DNA of 15,187 nucleotides from Campylobacter sp. UBA1713 (lineage in GTDB: Bacteria > Campylobacterota > Campylobacteria > Campylobacterales > Campylobacteraceae), in the NCBI GenBank assembly GCA_002317305.1, contig DCIZ01000088.1:7807-22993 (forward strand). The letters are read 5' to 3'. The position numbers and the translations under genes are program-made. This document shows, one piece after another, positions 5,889 to 12,579 of the stretch; the first letter of the stretch is position 1; every line of letters starts with the position of its first letter. The notes below the pieces were generated by a model, which did no database searches, was not told the origin of the DNA, and saw nothing but the letters and a program-made list of their open reading frames with translations.

Positions 5889-7283
5889 TCACTCCACAAG
5901 CTCAAAGCGAATCAGTCGTTTTTGTAAAACCCCAGCCTCTATGCCCTCATGGCACGCCGCACAGTTGGCACGCGACTTTACCGCTTTTTGCGTAAAGACA
6001 CGCTCGTCCAGCCCCTCGTGCTCGTCTATCCAGTAGGCGTTTTTTGTGATGGCAACTTCGCCCATATTTGCCTGCTTGTTAGCACCCAAATTTGTAAAAC
6101 CGCTAGAGTTTGTAAAACCGCCACTTTGACCGCCAGCCACACCGCTTAAATTCACAGAATCAACAAAACCGCCACGCCCTCGCTCGCTACTTTTACTGCC
6201 AAAACCGCCCGAACCGCCAGCACCGCTCGCACTGCCAGCCCAAATGCCACGCCACATTCGCTCGCCACGAAGCATCTTTACCGCCACTTTTTCGCCCCTT
6301 TTCTCCGCACTAGCACCCACCAAAAACGCCCGCACCGCCTCCACTCTCTCCTCGTCGTCTATGCTTGCATCGTCGCCAAAATGCTCTTCTAAATTTGACA
6401 TCATCTTTTCCCACGCACGAGCCGAGAGCAAAAACGGCGGATATACCATGTGGCAACTGCCGCACTCTTTTACGAAAATCTCACCATTTTTCTCATTTTC
6501 CAAATTTACATTTTCGTTTTTTGCACTCACGTAACTAGAATTTATAAATTTCGCATAACTCTCAAACGTAGCACGCGAGCCCAGCAAGAAATTTTCACGC
6601 ACAAAAAATAGCCCACACGCGAGCAGAATCAGCGCTACCCACACCACGCAAAAGAGACGCTGAAACGCACTAAACCGCACACGAATCACGCCGCTGTTTT
6701 CTACCCACGAGCCATCACTCTCCACACTTAACCCGCCAGTCGCCTTAAAGCCCGTAACCATCGAATCTACCGCGTCATTTTTGTGCCAAAATTTATCCAC
6801 CAAAGCACCGCACACGTGCGCCACCGCCACACACACAAGCATGTTTGCTGAAAATTCGTGCAAATCTTCGACAAATTCAAATTTAGCGTAGTTTTCTCCC
6901 AAAAAAGAAAAAACGCCACTCTTTTCGTCCACTCCGTAGAGTGCCAAACCGCTCACCGCGCAGACGACTCCTAGCAAAAGCATGAGCACTATAGCCACAC
7001 ACGAGGCGGGATTGTGCCCTAAAAAACGCTGTTTTTTACCAAAAAACGACAGAAAATACTCCGCAACTCCGCCAAATTTAAAGTCGCAAAATCGCGAATG
7101 CACCGTCCCGACGAAGCCCCAAACCAAACGCATCGCCACCGCTACACCAAAAACCACACCAAGCACCGCGTGAAAGTAGAGTAGTCTGTCAAAGTCGCTC
7201 GTTATGTATGCTAGTGCGAGTGCGACCGCCATCACCACATGCGAAAAGCGTGCCGCAAAAGACCACACGTAAATTTTTTTCAT
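5889..7283 (-). CDS. Cytochrome b561 fused to a diheme cytochrome c (DHC) domain
   Basis: A 464-residue membrane protein. Residues 1-165 are a bacterial cytochrome b561 domain with four transmembrane segments (about 11-28, 37-57, 96-116, 143-163); H15, H38, H142 and H156 are likely b-heme ligands. A further membrane helix (207-227) leads to a periplasmic DHC domain with heme motifs CGSCH (274-278) and CAACH (441-445). Between the hemes, a Gly/Ser/Asn-rich stretch (about 349-406) interrupts the DHC fold and is absent from the separate DHC at 7476-8078. The protein should take electrons from quinol and pass them through c-hemes to SHP or other periplasmic acceptors. It is third in order after SHP and DHC, with a 192-base gap before it; a TTATAA sequence upstream may provide an internal promoter. 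AAAGG lies rather far from the ATG. Confidence 0.85.
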   Translation of the reverse strand: MKKIYVWSFAARFSHVVMAVALALAYITSDFDRLLYFHAVLGVVFGVAVAMRLVWGFVGTVHSRFCDFKFGGVAEYFLSFFGKKQRFLGHNPASCVAIVLMLLLGVVCAVSGLALYGVDEKSGVFSFLGENYAKFEFVEDLHEFSANMLVCVAVAHVCGALVDKFWHKNDAVDSMVTGFKATGGLSVESDGSWVENSGVIRVRFSAFQRLFCVVWVALILLACGLFFVRENFLLGSRATFESYAKFINSSYVSAKNENVNLENEKNGEIFVKECGSCHMVYPPFLLSARAWEKMMSNLEEHFGDDASIDDEERVEAVRAFLVGASAEKRGEKVAVKMLRGERMWRGIWAGSASGAGGSGGFGSKSSERGRGGFVDSVNLSGVAGGQSGGFTNSSGFTNLGANKQANMGEVAITKNAYWIDEHEGLDERVFTQKAVKSRANCAACHEGIEAGVLQKRLIRFELVE

Positions 7284-7413
7284 CGTTTTTTACCTTTTTG
7301 TTTTTTTATAATGATGGTGAAAATTTGTGCTTTTAAAAAAATCGAAATTCAGTGCAAACATTTGCAAAGCGACTGAAAACACAAAAGAATTTTTCTAAAA
7401 TTTGATAGCTCAT

Positions 7414-7451
7414 CGCACTCCGAACGCACTCCGAACGCACTCCGCACTCCG
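7414..7451 (-). repeat. Short tandem repeat in the DHC-b561 gap
   Basis: Two full copies of an 11-base unit, cgcactccgaa, are followed by shortened copies (cgcactccg, cactccg). It lies just after the stop codon of the diheme cytochrome gene. It has no coding role and may vary in copy number between strains. Confidence 0.7.
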
Positions 7452-7475
7452 TTTTCAGCTCTCCATTTTCCGCAT

Positions 7476-8078
7476 TTAGTCGTCTCGCCACTCGCCGTAG
7501 TTTGGAATGTAAACACTTCGTTTGCCAAATTTGCCTTCGTCAGCTTTTTTGTGGCACGCCGCACAGTTTGCGAGAGTTTTGACCTCTTTTTGCGTTATCA
7601 TCCACTTTTCTATCTTTTTGTGTTTTTTTATGTGATACGGAATCTCGGTTATAGACTTATAAAGCACGCCGGGCTCAACAGAACGAAGCATTTTTGCACT
7701 TCGTTTGTAGCCAGTCGCTCGCTCGGCGCTGTTTGAAACCACGTAGTCTAGCAGCTCCTCGCCCGTCTTCTTGTCCACACTTGCGTCCGTGCCGTAGTGG
7801 TCTTCTAGCGTTTGCATGATGAAACGCCACGACTTTTCAGGTAGCCAGCCCGGCTGATATCCAAAGTGGCAGCTTGCGCACTCTTTTTTGTAGAGCGCGT
7901 TGTCCACTGGTCGCACGTCTATCTTTTCACGTTTGTTTTTTTTGTAGCCAAAACCGCGCTCGCCCTCGCCGTAACCTCGCCCGTCGTAGCCACCGTAATC
8001 GCCACGCCCTTCGTAACTCTCCGCATTTAACGTAAGAGTCGCCAAAAATAGAGCCAAAAGAATTTTTGTGATTTTCAT
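7476..8078 (-). CDS. Periplasmic diheme cytochrome c (DHC)
   Basis: A 200-residue exported diheme cytochrome c of the DHC family, the usual electron donor partner of SHP. Residues 1-19 are a signal peptide. A Gly/Tyr/Arg-rich stretch (21-45) follows, then heme motifs CASCH (67-71) and CAACH (172-176). The segment between them has the family pattern, with QPGWLPEKSW, LEDHYGTDASVD and a late MITQKEV before the second heme. AAGGAAC upstream supports the ATG. It starts 15 bases after the SHP stop, so the two are co-transcribed. It is a paralogue of the C-terminal half of the next protein, so the cluster encodes two DHC modules in series. Heme ligands other than the CxxCH histidines were not assigned. 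Confidence 0.87.
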   Translation of the reverse strand: MKITKILLALFLATLTLNAESYEGRGDYGGYDGRGYGEGERGFGYKKNKREKIDVRPVDNALYKKECASCHFGYQPGWLPEKSWRFIMQTLEDHYGTDASVDKKTGEELLDYVVSNSAERATGYKRSAKMLRSVEPGVLYKSITEIPYHIKKHKKIEKWMITQKEVKTLANCAACHKKADEGKFGKRSVYIPNYGEWRDD

Positions 8079-8093
8079 TTTTTGTTCCTTTTT

Positions 8094-8507
8094 TTATTGA
8101 TTTATGAGAAAATACAACACATCGCCCTTCTCCTGTGCCGTTCCTTCACGCAAATATACATCTTTAAAGTTGCGTTTTAGCCACTTTTTTACTTCACGCA
8201 CGTCCGTAAGACGCTCGGGGTTTGCTTTTGGCGAGAGTGGGGCGAGAATTTTGTTTGTGAAAACATTTGTCGCCTCTTTTGTGAGGTCTGTGCCGTGGCA
8301 ACTTTGGCAAGAGATGGTTTGGTCGTTTTTGCCGACACTTTTTGTCTTAAAAATTCGCTCGCCACGCGCTGCGTCAAACTCTTTAAAATTCGCATTTTCC
8401 GCTTTTGCTTGCGTTTTTAACTCCGCCAAAAATTCCTGCATCGCCGCGTTAAAGCCGCCTGCGTTTAGTGCCGCTGCAGCTAGCAACGCCAAAAATATCT
8501 TTTTCAT
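8094..8507 (-). CDS. SHP-type cytochrome c (DUF1924)
   Basis: A 137-residue exported monoheme cytochrome resembling sphaeroides heme protein (SHP), whose high-spin heme binds oxygen or nitric oxide and is reduced by DHC. The signal peptide spans about 1-16. The heme motif CQSCH is at 67-71. LSPKANPERLTD (91-102) matches the conserved SHP region, and N96 is the candidate distal Asn ligand (family knowledge). GGAG six bases before the ATG and a TATAAT at 8540-8545 mark it as the first gene of the SHP-DHC-b561 operon. This gene order matches sets known in Rhodobacter and Shewanella. Its physiological substrate is not settled in any organism I can name. Confidence 0.87.
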   Translation of the reverse strand: MKKIFLALLAAAALNAGGFNAAMQEFLAELKTQAKAENANFKEFDAARGERIFKTKSVGKNDQTISCQSCHGTDLTKEATNVFTNKILAPLSPKANPERLTDVREVKKWLKRNFKDVYLREGTAQEKGDVLYFLINQ

Positions 8508-8539
8508 TTTTTACTCCATTTTTAAATTTACAAAGTGCG

Positions 8540-8545
8540 ATTATA
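8540..8545 (-). promoter_or_regulatory. -10 box of the SHP-DHC-b561 operon
   Basis: On the minus strand TATAAT is followed by cgcactttg and then GGAG before the ATG at 8507. Its presence between tonB and the SHP gene suggests that the cytochrome genes can be transcribed separately from the copper receptor and tonB, though read-through is possible because no terminator is seen after tonB. Confidence 0.6.
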
Positions 8546-8586
8546 TTTTGAAATTATTAAATAATTGTGAAATTTAAACAAATTTG

Positions 8587-9420
8587 CTACTCCAAACGGA
8601 AGTCTATGGCTAGCTCGACTGCTACGTTTTTTGAGAGTTTTGGAAAGCTGGTAGCACTTTTTGAGAGGGCGTTTAGTGCTGCTTTTTTGAGTAGGTCAAA
8701 TTTGCCAAAAGCGTGAGCGTTTCGCACTTCGCCGTTTGTGAAAAGCTCAAATTTTAGCACCACAACTTCGCTTTGGCGTAGGCGTTTTGCGCGTGGCGGA
8801 TAGACGACGTGGCGTGTTATGAGCGTTCTTATGTGAGCGAAATTTTTGCTGTTTGAGGCGAGTGGCGTGGGCGCTAGGTCGCTAGAATTTTCACCTAAAT
8901 TTTCACCGAAATTTTTACCTAAATTTGCGTTAAATTTGGCAGCGGCTTTTGTGGTAGCTTTTGCGTTTTGTTTTAAATTTACGCCCATTTTTGCATTTGA
9001 ATTTTTGTTTTTTGACACTTTTTGTTCGTTAAATTTGTCGTTTTTGGCTAGATTTTTCACGGCGGTTTTTTCTTGATTTTGTAAAGGCAAATTTGGTTTT
9101 TGCGAAATTTGTGAATTTAGAGAATTTAGAGAATTTAGCTCATTTTGCGAATTTTGCAAATTTTCAGCGTTGTCAAAACTCACCACGCTCACTTCAAAAA
9201 CTTCAGAAACACCTAAATTCGCATTTTTTTCTACAAAACCAAAATTTACAACACAAAAAAGAGAGACAAAAAACAAAAAAACCGCAAAAGAGACACAAAA
9301 CGCTACAACATTTGTGTAAATTTGTAAAAACGGCGAATCTTTTGTTTGTGCCAAACGCACTAAACGCGCCAAATTCGCCAAATTCGCCAAATGTGCCAAA
9401 TCTTCTCCCGCCTGTGCCAC
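8587..9420 (-). CDS. tonB: TonB energy-transducing protein
   Basis: A 277-residue inner-membrane protein that carries proton-motive energy to an outer-membrane receptor. A leader of about 32 residues with LAHLANLANLARL precedes the single membrane anchor (33-60). The periplasmic linker (about 61-195) is rich in Asn, Lys and Gln and lacks the Pro-Glu/Pro-Lys repeats usual in TonB. Residues 196-277 are the TonB C-terminal domain, with YPPRAKR and a conserved FTNGEVRNA turn. The start is GTG, supported by GGAG (9428-9431 on the plus strand) seven bases away, inside the end of the receptor gene. One base separates the receptor stop from this start, so the two are translationally coupled and this TonB probably serves that receptor. 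Nine-base coding repeats occur at 9114-9140 and 9368-9394. No exbB or exbD is in the window. Confidence 0.85.
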   Translation of the reverse strand: MAQAGEDLAHLANLANLARLVRLAQTKDSPFLQIYTNVVAFCVSFAVFLFFVSLFCVVNFGFVEKNANLGVSEVFEVSVVSFDNAENLQNSQNELNSLNSLNSQISQKPNLPLQNQEKTAVKNLAKNDKFNEQKVSKNKNSNAKMGVNLKQNAKATTKAAAKFNANLGKNFGENLGENSSDLAPTPLASNSKNFAHIRTLITRHVVYPPRAKRLRQSEVVVLKFELFTNGEVRNAHAFGKFDLLKKAALNALSKSATSFPKLSKNVAVELAIDFRLE

Positions 9421-9421
9421 G

Positions 9422-11453
9422 CTAAAACTCCGCTTTTATTTTTATCCAAAAATTCCGACCGGGCTCGTAAATTCGCTGTGTCGCTGGAATGTCGTAGTTT
9501 GCCATCTCCATAGGAACGCCGTTTTTTGAATTTTGGTAGCTGTAAAGTGCGTTGTTTAGGTTTTCTGCCGAGAGTAAAATTTGGTATTTTTCAAATTTAT
9601 ATCCGCCAGAAACGCCAAACGTCCAAAAGGCATCACTTCGCCCCAAGTCCTTTCCGACCACGTTTCCGTAGCCCTCTTTGTAGCGGTGTTGTGCGGCGTT
9701 TGCATACACTTGCGCTCGCAAAAACCACGCCTTTTTCTCGACTCCTGCTAAAAACCTAAACGCCAAAGGTGCTATTTTTGGCAACGCATCGCCCTTTTTT
9801 AAGCCGTTTGTCTCTTTGAGATTCTGCCCGTAGGTGTAAGAGACGCCGCCGCCAAGCCGCACAAATTCGCCCAGTAGCCACTCGCTGCTTAGCTCGCCGC
9901 CTGCCAAAAAAGCATCTGTGTTAAACGCGCTTACAGCACCAGCGTAGCGAAGCAAGATGAAGTCGCTGACTTTTGAAGCGAACAAATTTAGGCTCGTCTC
10001 TGAAATGGCGTTTTTGTAAGTAACTCCAGCATCTAGCTGTGCGTTTTTCTCGCTTTTTAGCTCCATGCCGCCCACTTTTTGCACCTCCCAAAAGTCTGCT
10101 ACTCTTTCAGCCCGTCCGAATCCCGCAAACGCCGTTAAGCTTTGTGAGATGTAGTTTTCGTAGCGAACAAACGCTGAAAGTGCGTTTTTGGGTGCGTTTT
10201 TTTTGTGAGCTAAACTGCTTTGTTTGGACATTGTCTAGCCTCGCGCCACCAAAAATGCCGTAAGCCTCTTGCACAAATTCGCCCTGAAAAAAGCCAGATG
10301 TATAATCAAAGCGTGCGTTTTTTACAAACGGTTTGTTTGAGACGGCGTTTAGTGCCGCACTTGCGCTATTTTGTGCGCCACTTACTCGTGAGCGGTGCGT
10401 GTCTGTGTTGTAGGCAGCGCCGACATAGGCGGTGAGTGTGTCAAAATTTAGCGTCATCTCGGCTCTAGCGCCAAAAAGCGTGCGTTTTGGGTTGTTGTAG
10501 TTGTAAACGCCTTTGTTCTCTCTCAAAGAGAAGTTGTCCATGCCGTGGTCTATCTCGTGGTAAAAGGCTTGCAAATTTAGCTCATGCGCGCCCACGCCTT
10601 GACGAAGTGCGGTGCTAAACGAAGTGCGGTCAAATTTTGAGCCGTCCATGGCGCGGTCGGCGTAGGCAGCTTGCCCGCTACCAAAGTCTGCTCGAAAGCT
10701 AAGTGCGGTTTCGTCAAGTGGCGTGAGAGTGGCGACTAGCGAGCCGACTTTTTTGTTGTTTTTTGAGTGGACAACTTGCCCGTTTGCATCTTTGTAGTCG
10801 CGACTTTTGTAGATGCCGCCAGTTGCTTGGACGCTGCCAAATTCGCCACCACCGAAGAGGTTTAGGCTAGTTTCAAATTTGCCATAACTGCCTACAAGTG
10901 CGTCAAAATTTCCGCCAAAAGCGAGCTTGTCAAGCACCAAAAATTCGCTTTCAAAGAGCACGCCGCCGCTGACAAGTGCTCCAAAACGCACATCTTGGGG
11001 ACCTTTTATGATCTTGACAGATTTGTAGTTTTTGGGCGAAATGTAGGTGATCTCGGTGTCCATTCTGCCGCCGCAACCGCCGTGAAGCTGTGAGTTGTCC
11101 ACAAAAACAGGCAAGCGAGCGCCCGAAGATGAGCGGTAGCTGATTTCGCTACCACCGCCACCTTTTCGGCTCATGGAGAAGCCTTCTATGTTTAGCAGGG
11201 ATTTTGCAAGTTCGGGCGATTCTAGCACGGCTTGCTGGCGAGAGATGTCGAGTTTGGTCGGGTCGTTTTGGGCTTTTTGGCTTATGGTGAAAGGTTTTAG
11301 GACTATTTTTGTGTTTGTGTTTGTGTTTGTGTTTGTGTTTTGGCTGGTTTTTGTGTTGTTTTCTGGTGCGGTTTGTGCAGAAGTGGGCAAAACGCAGAGT
11401 GTCAAAGCAAGAAGTGAGCTTGAAAAGCCTGAAACGAGAGATGAAAAACGCAT
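9422..11453 (-). CDS. oprC: TonB-dependent copper receptor (OprC/NosA type), frameshifted at an A8 tract
   Basis: An outer-membrane receptor for copper, intact except for one frame break. The signal peptide is followed by an Asn-Thr repeat (about 39-48), then a plug with LHGGCGGRMD and ITYISPKNY before IIKGPQDV, the pattern of copper receptors. C127 and M131 (CxxxM) with H303 and M305 (HGM) match the copper site described for OprC. ATG 11453 is chosen because GGAGG sits five bases upstream; an upstream TTG at 11465 has no such site. The frame breaks at eight A's (10197-10204): the first part would stop at 10107, while the rest continues from there to 9422 in another frame and ends EPGRNFWIKIKAEF. 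Seven A's would give one 676-residue protein, a normal length. This could be phase variation, a recent mutation or a sequencing error. tonB follows directly. Confidence 0.85.
10197..10204 (-). repeat. A8 homopolymer at the receptor frame break
   Basis: Eight A's on the coding strand lie exactly where the two reading frames of the copper receptor overlap. Losing one base joins SSQK to NAPKNALSAF in one frame. Slipped-strand change in such a tract could switch the receptor on and off. Confidence 0.75.
11311..11340 (-). repeat. Hexanucleotide repeat coding for Asn-Thr
   Basis: Five units of GTGTTT on the plus strand encode alternating Asn and Thr in the mature N-terminus of the copper receptor, ahead of the plug and likely TonB box. 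Unit changes keep the frame and would only alter linker length. Confidence 0.8.
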
Positions 11454-11571
11454 TTTGTCCTCCAAATTTGAGATGATAAAATTTATCAGATAATATTATT
11501 TTTAAACAATTTATAAACAAAACTCCAATACTAACAAAAGAAAACTTAAAGTTGAATCAAATTTGGGTTTT

Positions 11572-11587
11572 TTGGTTTTTAGAGATG
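11572..11587 (-). repeat. Single MITE-type end beside toxin 2
   Basis: tggtttttagagatg matches the inner part of the repeat terminus at 81-99 but lacks the final GCCC. It ends three or four bases from the stop codon of the module 2 toxin. It may be a degraded element end or the 3' flank of the module. Confidence 0.35.
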
Positions 11588-11590
11588 TTT

Positions 11591-11863
11591 TTAGAAAATT
11601 TGACTATGCGTGCCTATGTTAATGGCGATGATGGTAAAAATTTCGTGCCTTTTTCTGTAAATCAACAACAAATCGCCACGCACATGGCACTCTCTAAACT
11701 CTTTTAGTTCGCCTTTTAGTTGATGGTCTTTGTATTTTTCTGGTAAAGTTTCACCGTTTTCAAGTAATTTTAAACAAGCTTTTATATTCTCTTTATCTTT
11801 TTGTTTTAAATGTTTAAAACTTTTGATAAATTCTTTGGTATAAACTAGGTCAAATTTTGCCAT
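11591..11863 (-). CDS. YafQ/RelE-family mRNA interferase toxin (module 2)
   Basis: A 90-residue toxin closely related to the one at 440-724. Active-site residues of the YafQ family are kept: H47 in DHQLKG, H60 and D64 in RECHVRGD, H86 and F90 in the closing GTHSQIF. It should act as a ribosome-dependent mRNA nuclease. Its ATG lies inside the antitoxin gene with a 14-base overlap, the same geometry as module 1. The two toxins share their C-terminal ten residues except one (AINVGTHSQIF against AINIGTHSQIF). No truncation is seen. Confidence 0.88.
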   Translation of the reverse strand: MAKFDLVYTKEFIKSFKHLKQKDKENIKACLKLLENGETLPEKYKDHQLKGELKEFRECHVRGDLLLIYRKRHEIFTIIAINIGTHSQIF

Positions 11864-12116
11864 TTTCTACCGCCTCGTAAAATTCATCAGCAGAATATGA
11901 GCGAATTTTTCCCGCCAAAAACTCCGCTTCGGTCTCTTCGGCGATGCGTAAAATTCGCTTTACAGCTTCTGGGCTGTAGTCATGTTCTACATTTTTGCAT
12001 TTCGCAAATTTGCGTTTTGTTTTTTTAGTTGTTTTTATAGAAACTAGTGTGTTTGGCGTGTTGCGTGAGGTGTGTGTGGCATTTGTAACATTTTCAAAAT
12101 GAATTTTTGCATTCAT
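11850..12116 (-). CDS. Type II antitoxin of a YafQ-like pair (module 2)
   Basis: An 88-residue partner of the toxin at 11591-11863. The C-terminal half (SPEAVKRILRIAEETEAEFL, GKIRSYSADEFYEAVENGKI) aligns with antitoxin 1 and should neutralise the toxin. The N-terminal half does not: after MNAKIHFENV it is rich in Thr, Asn and Lys, without the Leu/Ala helix present in antitoxin 1. It may therefore bind DNA differently or not at all. AAAGGAG lies just upstream of the ATG. A CATAAT -10-like box on this strand at 12147-12152, preceded by TGT, fits the promoter. Confidence 0.8.
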   Translation of the reverse strand: MNAKIHFENVTNATHTSRNTPNTLVSIKTTKKTKRKFAKCKNVEHDYSPEAVKRILRIAEETEAEFLAGKIRSYSADEFYEAVENGKI

Positions 12117-12160
12117 GACTTCTCCTTTGAATCAAATCTTTCTCAAATTATGACAAATTT

Positions 12161-12183
12161 AGACTTAAAAACCGCATAAATTT
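12161..12183 (+). repeat. Direct repeat a of the control region
   Basis: AGACTTAAAA-ACCGCATAAATTT recurs at 12489-12510 with one A fewer. This copy lies just upstream of the module 2 promoter on the opposite strand. Confidence 0.75.
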
Positions 12184-12398
12184 TCTGTCTACCGCCTCCA
12201 CTGGTCGAATTTTTCGTAGTTTGTTATTTTTTAAAAATTTGTAAAAGTTCTTTTGTAGTTTTGAAAGGTTTATCATAAGTCATTTTTAAAGTCCAAATAA
12301 AAAAGCACCGCCCCTGGGTAGATAAAATTCCAAAATTCTTTGTTTCAGCTGAATTTCAAAGCTTTTTGTTTGAGTAAATTTCAGAGCTATCGGACGGT

Positions 12399-12422
12399 CT
12401 GTTAGGTGTTCTGTTAGGTGTA
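12399..12422 (+). repeat. 12-base tandem repeat
   Basis: Two adjacent units, CTGTTAGGTGTT and CTGTTAGGTGTA. They could be paired protein-binding sites or a replication slippage product. Confidence 0.7.
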
Positions 12423-12454
12423 TTGTAACAAAAAATCTTTAAATTAATATTAAG

Positions 12455-12472
12455 ATCTCGATAATACGAGAT
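12455..12472 (+). promoter_or_regulatory. Perfect inverted repeat, possible operator
   Basis: ATCTCG and CGAGAT flank a six-base ATAATA spacer. The site lies about 70-90 bases upstream of the likely antiporter -10 box, and no T-run follows, so a dimeric regulator site is more likely than a terminator. The regulator is unknown. Confidence 0.45.
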
Positions 12473-12488
12473 ATTTTCGTAACAATTC

Positions 12489-12510
12489 AGACTTAAAACC
12501 GCATAAATTT
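12489..12510 (+). repeat. Direct repeat b of the control region
   Basis: Second copy of the repeat at 12161-12183. It lies about 33 bases upstream of the antiporter -10 box, so one factor could bind near both divergent promoters. Confidence 0.75.
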
Positions 12511-12579
12511 ATAAATTTAATCTTAAATAAAACTTTTTTTGCTATCATTTGCTAGATTTTACAAAACAAGGAGAAAGTT

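Larger units (their letters stand above)
12117..12579. promoter_or_regulatory. Divergent control region between module 2 and the antiporter gene
   Basis: No ORF is supported in these 463 bases. The left end holds the promoter and ribosome site of module 2. The right end holds a TATCAT -10 box (12543-12548, preceded by TTTGC) and AAGGAG (12568-12573) for the antiporter gene. Between them lie a pair of direct repeats (12161-12183 and 12489-12510), a 12-base tandem repeat (12399-12422) and a perfect inverted repeat (12455-12472). CCGCCCCTGG at about 12308-12317 is an isolated GC-rich patch of unknown meaning. Confidence 0.55.

Noticed and set aside
5750..5995. Plus-strand ORF of 81 codons starting in repeat copy 2
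   Set aside because: The matching ATG in copy 1 (2178) stops after 24 codons. The ORF crosses the terminator hairpin and runs into the antisense of the b561-DHC gene. The hydrophobic start is noted, but there is no ribosome site.
8104..8577. Plus-strand ORF of 157 codons opposite the SHP gene
   Set aside because: It overlaps a well supported cytochrome gene and its promoter and shows no domain or ribosome site.
9422..10231. C-terminal half of the copper receptor as an independent gene
   Set aside because: The ATG at 10231 lies in another frame inside the receptor and the product is only the end of a beta-barrel without a signal peptide; a one-base shift at the A8 tract explains it.
11454..11465. 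TTG start four codons upstream for the copper receptor
   Set aside because: The GGAGG ribosome site lies within that interval and is placed correctly for the ATG at 11453.
11149..11520. Minus-strand ORF of 123 codons over the receptor start
   Set aside because: It is a shifted frame of the receptor signal peptide and Asn-Thr repeat, with low-complexity KHKHKH sequence produced by the hexamer repeat.
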